The notes beneath the pieces are model-generated. The model searched no databases. It saw only the letters and a list, made by a program, of their open reading frames with translations, and was not told the DNA's origin. Shown piece by piece: positions 30,882 to 46,250 of a stretch of DNA of 64,000 nt (positions are counted from its first letter, which is position 1; each line of letters begins with the position of its first letter). This DNA comes from Marinobacterium alkalitolerans (GTDB lineage: Bacteria; Pseudomonadota; Gammaproteobacteria; Pseudomonadales; Balneatricaceae). Location: the NCBI RefSeq assembly GCF_017776525.1, contig NZ_JACVEW010000015.1, positions 1-64,000 of the forward strand. The letters are read 5' to 3'. Made by a program: the position numbers and the translations under genes.

Positions 30882-33797
30882 ATGCAACAAGACAATTGTC
30901 ATCCCGCATTTCATTTTCTCGGCAATACACAGATTGATGCCCTGAACGTGGAAGTGGCCGAGTTCGAGCACAAGGCAACCGGTGCCCGTCATTACCACAT
31001 CGCAACCGACCATGATGAAAACGTGTTTCTGGTTGCCTTCCGTACCGTGCCCGAAGACTCACGCGGTATCGCACACATCCTGGAGCACACTGCACTGTGT
31101 GGCAGTGAGCGTTACCCTGTGCGGGATCCGTTTTTCATGATGACCCGCCGCTCGCTGAATACCTTCATGAACGCCTTTACCAGCAGCGACTGGACGGCCT
31201 ACCCCTTTGCAAGCCAGAACCGCAAAGACTATTTCAACCTGCTGGACGTGTATCTGGATGCGGCCTTTTTCTCGCGTCTTGATCCTCTGGATTTTGCACA
31301 GGAAGGGCATCGGGTTGAATTTGCCGAAGCGGATAACCCCGAGTCGGATCTGGTGTACAAGGGCGTGGTCTACAACGAGATGAAAGGGGCAATGAGTTCG
31401 CCGGTGGCCACCCTCTGGCAAACCCTGACCAAGTACCTGTTCCCGACCACGACGTACCACCACAACAGTGGCGGTGATCCTGACTGCATTCCGGATCTGA
31501 CCTATGAGGATCTGTGCGAGTTCTATCGCAGTCACTACCACCCCAGCAATGCGGTCTTCATGACCTTTGGTGACATTCCGGTCGAAGAGCTGCATCGACG
31601 CTTTGAAGAAAATGCGCTGGCGCGTTTCGAGCGCCGTGACGAGCAGATTGCCGTCGAGGACGAGAAGCGCTACTTCGCGCCGGTCCGTGTGGAAGAGGCC
31701 TATGCCCTCACGCAGGACGATATCAGCCAGTCCACCCACCATGTAATGGGCTGGTTGCTGCCGCGCTCTATCGATCTGGACGAATTGATGCAGGCTCATC
31801 TGTTGACGCGCGTGCTGCTGGACAACTCCAGCTCGCCCCTGCGTGCAGCACTGGAATCAACCGATCTGGGCAGTGCACCATCGCCTCTGTGCGGGCTGGA
31901 AGATTCCAACCGCGAGATGAGCTTCCTGTGCGGGCTGGAGGGCAGTGAGCCCGAACACGCGGCGGCCTTCGAAACACTGGTGCTGGACACGCTTGAGCAG
32001 GTGGCCCGGGAGGGCGTGCCGATGGAGATGGTTGAGGCCCAGTTGCACCAGCTGGAGCTGGCGCAGCGTGAGATCACGGGTGATGGCTATCCCTTCGGGC
32101 TGCAGTTGATCCTTGCTTCCATGCCGGCTGCCATTCACCGTGGCAACCCGGTTGGCGTGTTGGACATTGACCCGGCACTGGAGAAACTGCGTGAGCTGAT
32201 CAAGGACGAAAACTTCATTCCGGGCCTGATTCGCCGCTGGCTGCTCGACAACCCGCATCGCGTACGCCTGACATTGCGTCCGGATGCCGAGATGGCGGAC
32301 CGCCGCGAAGCTGCGGAGGCGGCCCGTCTGGCTCAGATCAAGTCCGGCCTCACTGATACCGAGAAGCAGGCAATTATTGACCGTGCGGCGGCTCTGGAAG
32401 CCCGTCAGGCCCAGATCGATGATGACAGTGTGCTGCCCTGTGTCACGCTGGAGGATGTACCGGCGGAGCTGAATCTGCCGACCGCAACCGAGCTGGCCTC
32501 GGGGCCCGCTAATACAACGCTGTTCAACGCGGGCACCAACGGGCTGGTGTATCAGCAGGTCATTGTGGACCTGCCGGATCTGGATGAATCCGAACAGGCC
32601 CTGTTGCCGCTCTATACCTACTGTCTGACCGAGCTGGGCTGTGGTGAACGTGATTACCGTGCCAACCAGGCTTATCAAAGCCAGGTGACCGGCGGTCTGC
32701 ACGCCTACACCAGCCTGCGTGGTCAAATTGATGATGAACAGTCCGTCTCCGGCTACCTGGTGATGTCCGGCAAGGCGTTGAGTGTGAACAGCGAAAAGCT
32801 GACCTCGCTGATGGCTGAAACCATGGAGCAGGCGCGTTTTGATGAAACCGGCCGTATCCGTGAGATTGTCGCTCAGCAGCGTGCACGGCGTGAGCAGGGG
32901 ATTACCGGCTCCGGACATGCGCTGGCCATGATGGCGGCCAGTGCCAATCTGGCGCCGGTTGCCAGCTTCAGCCATCGTACCCGAGGCCTTGAAGGCGTGC
33001 GTCGGGCCAAGGCGCTGGACAAGCGCATTCAGTCTGAAGAAGCGCTCAAGGCGCTGGGGCATGAGCTGGCGGCGCTGCATGAGCGCATGAAAGCGGCTCC
33101 GCGGCGTTTCCTGCTGGTCGCGGAGGAAGATCATGAGGCGGCCGTTCTGTCACAGGTAGAACAGTACTGGTCAATGCCTGAATCGGCTGATTTTGCACCG
33201 CTGGCGCTTCCCAGAACCCGTCAGTCTGTCGGGCAGTTGTGGCTGACCAATACTCAGGTGAATTTCTGTGCCACGGCCTTCCCGACCGTGACCACCTCGC
33301 ATCCGGATGCCGCCGCGCTGACGGTACTGGGTGATTTCCTGCGTAATGGATATCTCCACCGTGCCATCCGGGAGCAGGGGGGCGCCTACGGTGCCGGGGC
33401 CGGTCAGGATAATGGCGATGGCGTGTTCCGCTTCTTCTCCTATCGTGACCCGCGGGTCGAAGGAACCCTGTCTGACTTTGTGAAGTCGGTTGACTGGCTG
33501 CTCGATTGCGAGAACGAGGAGCAGCGCCTGCAGGAAGCTATCCTCGGAGTCATCAGCTCGATGGACAAGCCGGGATCTCCGGCTGGCGAAGCCAAGTCCA
33601 CCTATCACAGCTCGCTGTTCGGGCGTACACCGGACGTACGCCGTGCGTTCCGACAGCAGATCCTGTCGGTCACGCTGGATGACCTCAAGCGTGTTGCAAA
33701 AACCTATCTGAAGCCGGAAATGGCCAGCATCGCGGTCGTGACCAATGCCAAGACAGCCGAATCACTGCCGGATACATTGCAGCGTATTGACGTATAA
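30882..33797 (+). CDS. M16 family zinc metalloprotease (presequence-protease-like)
   Basis: A 971-residue insulinase-type (M16C) protease. The inverted zinc site HILEH lies at residues 65-69 in RGIAHILEHTALCGSERYP, with the distal Glu expected in YKGVVYNEMKGAM. Two M16 halves joined by a hinge make a closed chamber that degrades small peptides. It has no obvious signal peptide. An in-frame ATG at 30756 overlaps the inverted repeat and is rejected. Confidence 0.88.
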   Translation: MQQDNCHPAFHFLGNTQIDALNVEVAEFEHKATGARHYHIATDHDENVFLVAFRTVPEDSRGIAHILEHTALCGSERYPVRDPFFMMTRRSLNTFMNAFTSSDWTAYPFASQNRKDYFNLLDVYLDAAFFSRLDPLDFAQEGHRVEFAEADNPESDLVYKGVVYNEMKGAMSSPVATLWQTLTKYLFPTTTYHHNSGGDPDCIPDLTYEDLCEFYRSHYHPSNAVFMTFGDIPVEELHRRFEENALARFERRDEQIAVEDEKRYFAPVRVEEAYALTQDDISQSTHHVMGWLLPRSIDLDELMQAHLLTRVLLDNSSSPLRAALESTDLGSAPSPLCGLEDSNREMSFLCGLEGSEPEHAAAFETLVLDTLEQVAREGVPMEMVEAQLHQLELAQREITGDGYPFGLQLILASMPAAIHRGNPVGVLDIDPALEKLRELIKDENFIPGLIRRWLLDNPHRVRLTLRPDAEMADRREAAEAARLAQIKSGLTDTEKQAIIDRAAALEARQAQIDDDSVLPCVTLEDVPAELNLPTATELASGPANTTLFNAGTNGLVYQQVIVDLPDLDESEQALLPLYTYCLTELGCGERDYRANQAYQSQVTGGLHAYTSLRGQIDDEQSVSGYLVMSGKALSVNSEKLTSLMAETMEQARFDETGRIREIVAQQRARREQGITGSGHALAMMAASANLAPVASFSHRTRGLEGVRRAKALDKRIQSEEALKALGHELAALHERMKAAPRRFLLVAEEDHEAAVLSQVEQYWSMPESADFAPLALPRTRQSVGQLWLTNTQVNFCATAFPTVTTSHPDAAALTVLGDFLRNGYLHRAIREQGGAYGAGAGQDNGDGVFRFFSYRDPRVEGTLSDFVKSVDWLLDCENEEQRLQEAILGVISSMDKPGSPAGEAKSTYHSSLFGRTPDVRRAFRQQILSVTLDDLKRVAKTYLKPEMASIAVVTNAKTAESLPDTLQRIDV

Positions 33798-33813
33798 TCG
33801 GCGTCACCTTGTC

Positions 33814-33840
33814 TGGGGCCACCTGCGGGTGGCCTTTTTG
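33814..33840 (+). terminator. Rho-independent terminator of the M16 protease
   Basis: GGCCACC/GGTGGCC stem (33817-33823 and 33828-33834), loop TGCG, then TTTTT. About 20 bp beyond the stop. Confidence 0.85.
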
Positions 33841-33860
33841 TTTGTGGAGAATCAGATGTG

Positions 33861-34721
33861 ATGACCACTCCTCTGGTGCAGGGAGCGCTGTTGATACTGT
33901 TGTCCGAATGGGCACTGGTAGCCAGCGGCATCATTATTCGCCAACTCAGTGATCATTTGCCCACCGAAGTGCTGGTGTTTCTGCGCAACAGTCTTGGCCT
34001 TCTCTGGATGCTGCCCTGGATGATTCGGAAGGGGCGACGCGGATTGCCCACACAACGCCTGCATCTGCACCTGCTGCGTGCACTGGTCGGTGTGACGGCC
34101 ATGTCCTGCCTCTACTACGCCTGGGCAAACCTGACGCTGGCGCAGGCGGCGTTGTTGAAGCAGACATCGCCGTTTTTCGTCCCGATCATCGCCTTTTTCT
34201 GGCTGCAGGAGCGGATCAATGCGGCAGTGCGCTGGGCCATTCTGGTCGGTTTCATGGGCGTGATGCTGATTCTGCAGCCCGGCACGGCGTCATTCAGTCT
34301 GGCCGTTGTGGTGGCGCTGGTGGGGGCGGCACTGGGGGCTACGGCCAAGGTGTGTATTCGTGCCATGCGTTCCACTGAATCACCTCAGCAGATCGTGTTC
34401 TATTTTGCGCTCTTCGGGTCGCTCTTTGCGGCCATACCGGCCTGGAACAGTTGGGTCATGCCGGGTGCGACTGACTGGCTGTGGCTGCTGGCACTTGCAG
34501 CGGCTTCAACGCTGGCGCAGCTGTTATTGAGCCGTGCCTATGGTCTGGCAGGGGCGGGTGTATTGGGGCCCTTCACCTATGCATCCATTCCCTTTGCGGC
34601 GCTGGCGGGCTGGCTGATCTGGGATGAGTCGCTTGGCTGGCTGACCCTGGGCGGGATGGCGCTGGTTGTGCTGGGTGGCATGCTGACATTGAGAGGGCAG
34701 GCAAAAGCCAGGGCAGGCTAA
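33861..34721 (+). CDS. EamA/DMT-family transporter
   Basis: A 286-residue integral membrane protein with ten predicted helices in two EamA repeats, the second including MALVVLGGMLTL. Such proteins export amino acids or metabolites, and the substrate cannot be read. GGAGA lies about 10 nt before ATG 33861; a GTG directly before it is the alternative start. Confidence 0.85.
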   Translation: MTTPLVQGALLILLSEWALVASGIIIRQLSDHLPTEVLVFLRNSLGLLWMLPWMIRKGRRGLPTQRLHLHLLRALVGVTAMSCLYYAWANLTLAQAALLKQTSPFFVPIIAFFWLQERINAAVRWAILVGFMGVMLILQPGTASFSLAVVVALVGAALGATAKVCIRAMRSTESPQQIVFYFALFGSLFAAIPAWNSWVMPGATDWLWLLALAAASTLAQLLLSRAYGLAGAGVLGPFTYASIPFAALAGWLIWDESLGWLTLGGMALVVLGGMLTLRGQAKARAG

Positions 34722-34723
34722 AC

Positions 34724-34755
34724 AAAAAAACCCGGGCGATGCCCGGGTTTTTTAA
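34724..34755. terminator. bidirectional terminator between the transporter and idh
   Basis: CCCGGGC/GCCCGGG stem (34731-34737 and 34741-34747), loop GAT, flanked by A7 and T6. It serves the transporter on one strand and idh on the other. Confidence 0.85.
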
Positions 34756-34776
34756 TACCATCACAAGGGAAGTGGA

Positions 34777-37005
<2,229 letters not shown>

Positions 37006-37096
37006 GTTTTTCCCCGAAATGATTTATGGCTGGATTGCCAAGGGCTCGTTCGGGCGATGGATAATCACCCTGCGCTGTCCAGATAGAGCCTGGCGC

Positions 37097-37113
37097 TTGT
37101 AAATCGGCTACAA
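37097..37113. promoter_or_regulatory. palindromic operator upstream of idh (HexR/RccR-like)
   Basis: TTGTAAATCGGCTACAA: TTGTA and TACAA arms separated by 7 nt, so the same TGTA-N7-TACA layout as at 5006-5020 and 5040-5054. It lies 92 bp before the idh start. Confidence 0.5.
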
Positions 37114-37155
37114 ATTATAAAGCCTGAGGGGGCGATTTCATACCCGGAGAGTATC

Positions 37156-37201
37156 GACTTAGGGCTAAGTATCGCGACCTTTGGCCTAAGTGGCGGCTAA
37201 G
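37156..37201. repeat. repeated CTAAG / CTTAG motif upstream of idh
   Basis: CTTAGGGCTAAG (an inverted repeat with a 2-nt centre) at 37158-37169, then CCTAAGTG and GGCTAAG within 40 bp. The three CTAAG copies are closer together than expected by chance. Function unknown. Confidence 0.35.
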
Positions 37202-37245
37202 AAGGTGTTGTAACGCGACATCGAATGGTGTGGCGGGAAATAGAG

Positions 37246-37267
37246 CGGGGCGCCAGAGGGGCGCCCC
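37246..37267 (-). terminator. GC-rich hairpin after metH
   Basis: GGGGCGCC/GGCGCCCC stem (37247-37254 and 37259-37266), loop AGAG. It is just past the metH stop. The following sequence on the minus strand has only a short T stretch, so termination is probable rather than certain. Confidence 0.55.
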
Positions 37268-37275
37268 GGCAGGCT

Positions 37276-40998
<3,723 letters not shown>

Positions 40999-41430
40999 TG
41001 CAGTGACCGAGTTTGAGGATGGCTATTGTAGTCCAAACAGCAGGCTCTCTGCCTGAGGGGTAGTCATAGTGTATTGAAATTATTTGATGCTGACTGTGAA
41101 TAGCTCGTTCAAATTGGCCTGAAAAGATGAGAAAAGCGTATTCCCGCCAGAGCGATGTCGGTGAATTCGGGTCTAGTATGTTCCCCTATTAAAAAGGGCT
41201 TGTGTCGACAACCTGGTGTTTTGATTCCTGCCGTTCATTATACCAAAGTCTGAAAAAAGAGCTGTATAGAGGCCTGAAAAGGCTATCTGGCAGCATTATT
41301 AAGCGCCTTTCATCCTTTTGTCTTAGTTCGTTCGGGATTAACTTTCGTTAGAGTGCACTCCTAAAGACACGAAGTGTCGACAATAAATAAAGCAATGACT
41401 GCTACAATCCGAGAGTTAGAGGACGTTGCA
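40999..41430. promoter_or_regulatory. divergent region metH / prpE
   Basis: 432 gene-free bp between divergent metH and prpE. It holds an isolated TTGTAGT half site (41024-41030), but no full palindrome, riboswitch fold or terminator that I could confirm. Confidence 0.3.
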
Positions 41431-43323
41431 ATGAGCTACCACGCAGAGTACACGCGGTCTGTTGAAGCCCCTGAGGCATTCTGGGCCGAAAAGGCAGCCG
41501 AACTACCCTGGTTCAAGAAACCGGAGCAGATTCTTTCCAAAGACGAAAACGGGATCGACCGGTGGTTTGCCGATGGTGAGATGAACACGGCCTACATGGC
41601 ACTGGATCACCATGTCGAGAATGGCCGTGCGGATCAGCCGGCCGTGATTTACGACTCGCCCGTAACCGACTCCAAGCGTGTTCTGACCTACCGTGAGATG
41701 CGTGACCAGGTGGCGGCATTTGCGGGCGTGCTGAAGGCCCAGGGTGTGCAAAAGGGTGACCGTGTTGTCATCTACATGCCGATGGTGCCTGAAGCGCTGG
41801 TCGCCATGTACGCCGTAGCACGACTGGGTGCGATCCACTCCGTTGTATTCGGTGGTTTTGCGCCGCACGAGCTGGCTGTGCGCATCGAAGATGCCGAGCC
41901 GAAGGTGATTGTAACCGCTTCCTGTGGTGTTGAGGTTGCCAAAGTCATCGAATACAAGCCGATGCTGGACGAGGCCATCGAGCAGTCTGCGCACAAGCCG
42001 GATGCCTGTGTCGTGCTGCAGCGCCCGCAGGCGAAAGCGGAACTGATCCCGGGGCGGGACCTGGATTGGGCCGAGGCTGTTGCCAGTGCCGAGCCTGCAG
42101 ACTGTGTCCCGGTGAAGGGCACCGATCCTCTGTACATTCTGTATACCTCGGGTACGACGGGCAAGCCCAAGGGTGTGGTCCGCGACAACGGCGGACATGC
42201 GACAGCGCTGAACTATTCCATGAAGGCGATCTATAACATCGAGGCGGGGGATGTATTCCTGGCCGCGTCTGATGTGGGCTGGGTCGTAGGGCATTCCTAC
42301 ATCGTATATGCACCGCTGCTGGCGGGTGCTACTACCATTGTGTACGAAGGCAAGCCTGTACGTACCCCTGATGCCGGTGCGTTCTGGCGTCTGTGTGAAG
42401 AGTACAAGATCAAGGGACTGTTTGCGGCGCCCACGGCCTTCCGTGCGATCAAGAAGGAAGATCCGGAAGGTACGCAGATCGGCAAGTATGACCTGTCCAG
42501 CCTTGAAATCATTTTCATGGCCGGTGAGCGCCTGGATCCGCCAACCTATCACTGGACCGTCGAAAAAACCGGCAAGCCCGTGATCGACCACTGGTGGCAG
42601 ACCGAAACCGGTTGGGCGATTTGCGGCAACCTGATGGGTATCGAACCCAAGGCGCCCAAACCCGGTTCTGCAACACTGCCGGTACCGGGCTTCAACGTCC
42701 AGATTCTGGACCCTGAAGGCAATGAACTGCCGGCGGGTGAGCAGGGTGCCATTGCCATCAAACTGCCGCTGCCGCCGAGCTGCCTGCCGACCATCTGGAA
42801 CAACCATGAGCGCTTCAAGTCCGGCTATCTGTCTGAACTGCCGGGCTATTACACCTCCGGTGACGGTGGCTACAAGGATGAAGAAGGCTATGTGTTCATC
42901 ATGGGGCGTACAGATGACGTGATCAACGTAGCGGGCCACCGTCTTTCTACCGGCGAGATGGAAGAGATCGTGGCTGACCATCCGGCGGTTGCTGAGTGTG
43001 CGGTGATCGGGATTAACGACAATCTCAAGGGACAGGTTCCCATCGGGCTGGTTCTGCTGAAGGATGGTGCTGACGTTGAAGAAGAGGCGCTGGAAAAAGA
43101 GCTGGTAGCGATGGTCCGCAAGGAGATCGGTCCCATTGCCTGTTTCAACCGGGCTCTGGTGGTGCAGCGCCTGCCGAAAACGCGCTCGGGCAAGATTTTG
43201 CGCAAATTGATGCGCCAGATTGCGGACGGACAGGACTACGCCGTTCCATCTACCATCGACGATCCGAGCAGTCTGTCCGAGATTGAAGAGCTGATGGATC
43301 AGCGCGGTCTGGTCAGCCGTTAA
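41431..43323 (+). CDS. prpE: propionyl-CoA synthetase (acyl-AMP ligase)
   Basis: A 630-residue ANL-superfamily ligase that activates propionate to propionyl-CoA. It has the P-loop YTSGTTGKPKG at about 236, motif WWQTETGW (tryptophan/threonine pocket), the hinge GRTDDVINVAGHRLSTGEMEE, and the catalytic Lys at about residue 588 in TRSGKILRK. AGAGG sits 8 nt before the ATG at 41431; a longer frame from 41374 is rejected. Acetyl-CoA synthetase is the alternative, but PrpE fits better. No prpBCD is nearby. Confidence 0.88.
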   Translation: MSYHAEYTRSVEAPEAFWAEKAAELPWFKKPEQILSKDENGIDRWFADGEMNTAYMALDHHVENGRADQPAVIYDSPVTDSKRVLTYREMRDQVAAFAGVLKAQGVQKGDRVVIYMPMVPEALVAMYAVARLGAIHSVVFGGFAPHELAVRIEDAEPKVIVTASCGVEVAKVIEYKPMLDEAIEQSAHKPDACVVLQRPQAKAELIPGRDLDWAEAVASAEPADCVPVKGTDPLYILYTSGTTGKPKGVVRDNGGHATALNYSMKAIYNIEAGDVFLAASDVGWVVGHSYIVYAPLLAGATTIVYEGKPVRTPDAGAFWRLCEEYKIKGLFAAPTAFRAIKKEDPEGTQIGKYDLSSLEIIFMAGERLDPPTYHWTVEKTGKPVIDHWWQTETGWAICGNLMGIEPKAPKPGSATLPVPGFNVQILDPEGNELPAGEQGAIAIKLPLPPSCLPTIWNNHERFKSGYLSELPGYYTSGDGGYKDEEGYVFIMGRTDDVINVAGHRLSTGEMEEIVADHPAVAECAVIGINDNLKGQVPIGLVLLKDGADVEEEALEKELVAMVRKEIGPIACFNRALVVQRLPKTRSGKILRKLMRQIADGQDYAVPSTIDDPSSLSEIEELMDQRGLVSR

Positions 43324-43343
43324 TAATGGTGTGACTCGACGAA

Positions 43344-43378
43344 GCGGCCGACGGGTAACCCTCGGCCGCTTTTTTATA
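43344..43378 (+). terminator. Rho-independent terminator of prpE
   Basis: GCGGCCGA/TCGGCCGC stem (43344-43351 and 43362-43369) with a 10-nt loop and T6 tail. It is 20 bp past the prpE stop. Confidence 0.88.
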
Positions 43379-43467
43379 GACGAAAGAGGAGCGCTAACAG
43401 GCTGCCTTTGCCTTGAGATCAGGTTACACTTGCCTAAAGACATTCATCTTGTATCAGGTTAGCGACT

Positions 43468-45825
43468 ATCAGCTTTCGTACACTCGTTGCTCTTTCCAGT
43501 ATTCTGCTTGCGCTCGTGTTTCTGGGTGTTGCGCTGTCTCAGCGTGCACAGGAGGACAGGTTGTTCGAGCAGCAGCTAAACAGTCAGGCCGAAACCACTC
43601 GGCGCAGCTTCACCGTGGCACTGCAGGAGCAGGAGAGCCAGATGCAGTTGCTGGCCAGCTTTGTTGCAGCAGATCCTGAGGTTCAGGAGCTGTTCAACTA
43701 TGGTGCCCGGATGATGAAAGTGGAGGCTGACAGTACCGGTGACGAAACCGAACGCCTTCGGCTGGCGCTGTTTCGTGAAGTGGCTGCATCCTGGCAGCAG
43801 ATGCAGGCCTCACATGACTTGAGACAGCTGCATTTCCATATCCCGCCCGCCACCTCATTCTTGCGTGTGCATGCGCCGGAAAAATATGGCGATGACCTGA
43901 GCCCCATTCGGCAAATCATTGTCGATGCCAACCGTATTCGAAAGCCGCTGTCCGGGTTTGAGATCGGCCGCATCTATTCAGGCATCAGGGGCGTTGTGCC
44001 GGTGTGGTATACCCGTCAGGATGGTACTCAGGACTACATAGGATCGCTGGAAGCGGGCATCGCGCTCGGGACCATGCTGAATGATCTGTCCGACCTGATC
44101 GGTGGCGAACTGGCCGTGATGCTTAACAGTGCCCGGGTAGAGGGAGTGGTCTGGGATAACTACAAGCCAGCGATGGCGTCAGGCTGCAAGTGTTATTTTG
44201 AAAGCGCAACCAGCCCGTTGCTGGCCGAATGGCTCCATGCCGGTGTGATCGACCTGAAACCGATAGAATCGGATAAAACCGAGGTGTCCACGTTCGCTTA
44301 CGATCAACGCCGGTATATGCTGGTTCGCATTCCGCTGTACGACTATGTTGGTAAACAAAACGGCCAGCCTGCTGGCTCTGTTATCAGCTGGCATGACATC
44401 ACGGGCGCATGGTCCGAGCACCAGCAGGGTATTGCTCAGCTGGAATGGATGCTGTTCGGCAGTTATATCCTGATTCAGATGTTGTTGCTGCTGCTGTTGC
44501 ATCGGTTGAGAAACTTGATGCAAAGGCGTATTGATCGCGCCACGTCTGATGCACAAAAAGCCAACCTGCAGTTGCTGGCCGTGCTGAAAGATTCGCCTGT
44601 GGTGACCTACAGCGTCACTTTGCCCGGGACTACGACAGATTATATGTCACCCAATTGTCATGAATTGACAGGGTATGCTGCTGACGAAATCGTTGGTATT
44701 GAAAACTGGTGGGTGGACAACCTGCACCCTCAGGATTATCAGCGCATGCAGGAAGACGATCAATTCAATGTGCCCCTGGGTGACGTTCAGCGCCGTCGGT
44801 ACCGTCTGCGTCACCGTTCGGGCCGCTGGGTCTGGATTGAAGATCGCTGTCGCGTGGTTGAGTTGGATGACGGACGACAGATTCTGCATGGCGCGCTCGT
44901 GGATATCAGTGCGCAGCAGAATGCAGAGTCTGCGCTGGCAGCAAGTGAGAGGACCCTCAGGCGTGCTCAGGCCATCGGTCACGTGGGCAGCTGGGAGTAC
45001 CACTTTGCTGACCGCATGATGACCCTGTCCAGTGAGGCGCGCCGAATCATGGGGTTGCCGGACGATGTCGAGGCCGATTACGCGCTCTTTATCAGTTGTG
45101 TACATCCTGATGATCGAGATCAGGTTGAAAATGCCTGGCATGCGGGCATGAATGGTGACAAGTACGATATCGAGCACCGTCTGCTGGTGCATGGCGAGGA
45201 GCGCTGGGTGCGCACGGTTGCTGACTTCCAGCACGATGATTCCGGTGTGCTGCTCGCGACAGGCATGATTCAGGATATCACCCCACAGAAGATCCGTGAG
45301 CAGGAGCTTCACAGGCTGGCTACGCGGGATATGCTGACCGGGCTGGCAAGCCGGCGTCACTTCATGCAGCGCCTTGAGCAGGAGCATGGACGGGTTAAGC
45401 GTTTTGGCAGTGTGTGCGGGCTGTTGATGATTGACCTGGACCACTTCAAGCAGGTGAATGACAAATTCGGCCATGCGGCGGGTGACGAGGTGCTCAGATC
45501 CTTTGCCAGGGTGGCCAGTCAGCAGTTGCGGCAGATAGATATTCTGGGCCGCATCGGTGGTGAGGAATTTGCCTTGCTGCTGCCGGGGACGGATGAAGAG
45601 GGCAGTTGCATTTTGGCTGAGCGGATCAGGGTTGCTGTCGAGCTGATGTTGCTGGATGAATACCCGGACATCCATGTAACTGCCAGTATTGGCGTCAGCA
45701 CCCTTACGGCAGAAGATCAGGCAACGGATGCACCGCTTTTAAGGGCTGACAAGGCCGTTTATCAAGCCAAAAGCGAGGGGCGCAACCGGATTTGCGTGGC
45801 GGCTGCATCCCTCGTTCCGAATTAG
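43468..45825 (+). CDS. membrane sensor diguanylate cyclase (cache-PAS-PAS-GGDEF)
   Basis: Probably makes cyclic di-GMP in response to a periplasmic signal. From the GTG at 43516 (769 residues) it starts inside a hydrophobic stretch; reading back to the ATC at 43468 adds ISFRTLVALSSILLALV and completes a signal-anchor helix, so an unusual start codon is likely. Next come a double-cache-like periplasmic region (about 30-290), a membrane helix (SYILIQMLLLLLLH), two PAS/PAC regions (about 340-590) and a GGDEF domain. The signature is GGEEF at about residue 681 from the GTG, an active-type loop. No EAL domain is present. Confidence 0.85.
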   Translation: MSFRTLVALSSILLALVFLGVALSQRAQEDRLFEQQLNSQAETTRRSFTVALQEQESQMQLLASFVAADPEVQELFNYGARMMKVEADSTGDETERLRLALFREVAASWQQMQASHDLRQLHFHIPPATSFLRVHAPEKYGDDLSPIRQIIVDANRIRKPLSGFEIGRIYSGIRGVVPVWYTRQDGTQDYIGSLEAGIALGTMLNDLSDLIGGELAVMLNSARVEGVVWDNYKPAMASGCKCYFESATSPLLAEWLHAGVIDLKPIESDKTEVSTFAYDQRRYMLVRIPLYDYVGKQNGQPAGSVISWHDITGAWSEHQQGIAQLEWMLFGSYILIQMLLLLLLHRLRNLMQRRIDRATSDAQKANLQLLAVLKDSPVVTYSVTLPGTTTDYMSPNCHELTGYAADEIVGIENWWVDNLHPQDYQRMQEDDQFNVPLGDVQRRRYRLRHRSGRWVWIEDRCRVVELDDGRQILHGALVDISAQQNAESALAASERTLRRAQAIGHVGSWEYHFADRMMTLSSEARRIMGLPDDVEADYALFISCVHPDDRDQVENAWHAGMNGDKYDIEHRLLVHGEERWVRTVADFQHDDSGVLLATGMIQDITPQKIREQELHRLATRDMLTGLASRRHFMQRLEQEHGRVKRFGSVCGLLMIDLDHFKQVNDKFGHAAGDEVLRSFARVASQQLRQIDILGRIGGEEFALLLPGTDEEGSCILAERIRVAVELMLLDEYPDIHVTASIGVSTLTAEDQATDAPLLRADKAVYQAKSEGRNRICVAAASLVPN

Positions 45826-46250
45826 CCCTTGTAAGCAAGAAAGGCTCGGGTTCCCACCGTGCCCACCAGAAAAGCGGCTACGACTGTCAGAATATCCGCG
45901 TTGGCGAAGCTCAGGGAGGTAATCATTGGGCCTGGGCAGTAGCCCGCGATTCCCCAGCCGGCACCAAAAATAATACCGCCCACGATAATACGACCATCAA
46001 TTTCCTGCTTCTCGGGCAGACGAAAGTGCTCGGCCAGCAAGGGGCGTTTCCGCTTGAGAATAAGCGGGGTGATCGCGGCATTCACGGCCAGGCCGCCAGC
46101 CATCACGAAGGCCAGAGACGGGTCCCAGTCTCCGAGAATGTTCAGAAAATTGATCACCTTGGCCGGATCGATCATCTGGGCTACCGACAAGCCCAATCCA
46201 AACAGAATGCCCGCCAGCAGGGCAGATCCCAGTCGCAGAAACGGACTCAT
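45822..46250 (-). CDS. YeeE/YedE-family half transporter (sulfur compound uptake)
   Basis: A 142-residue membrane protein of the DUF6691/YeeE-YedE class with about four helices (GSALLAGILFGLGLSVAQM, IVGGIIFGAGWGIAGYCPGP with the conserved Cys). Relatives import thiosulfate or related sulfur compounds. GGAGG precedes the ATG by 7 nt and the start overlaps the upstream partner stop as ATGA, so the two halves are co-translated. Confidence 0.85.
   Translation of the reverse strand: MSPFLRLGSALLAGILFGLGLSVAQMIDPAKVINFLNILGDWDPSLAFVMAGGLAVNAAITPLILKRKRPLLAEHFRLPEKQEIDGRIIVGGIIFGAGWGIAGYCPGPMITSLSFANADILTVVAAFLVGTVGTRAFLAYKG

Noticed and set aside
40999-41430. Cobalamin or SAM riboswitch before metH
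   Set aside because: No B12-box or SAM-type core was found in the leader.
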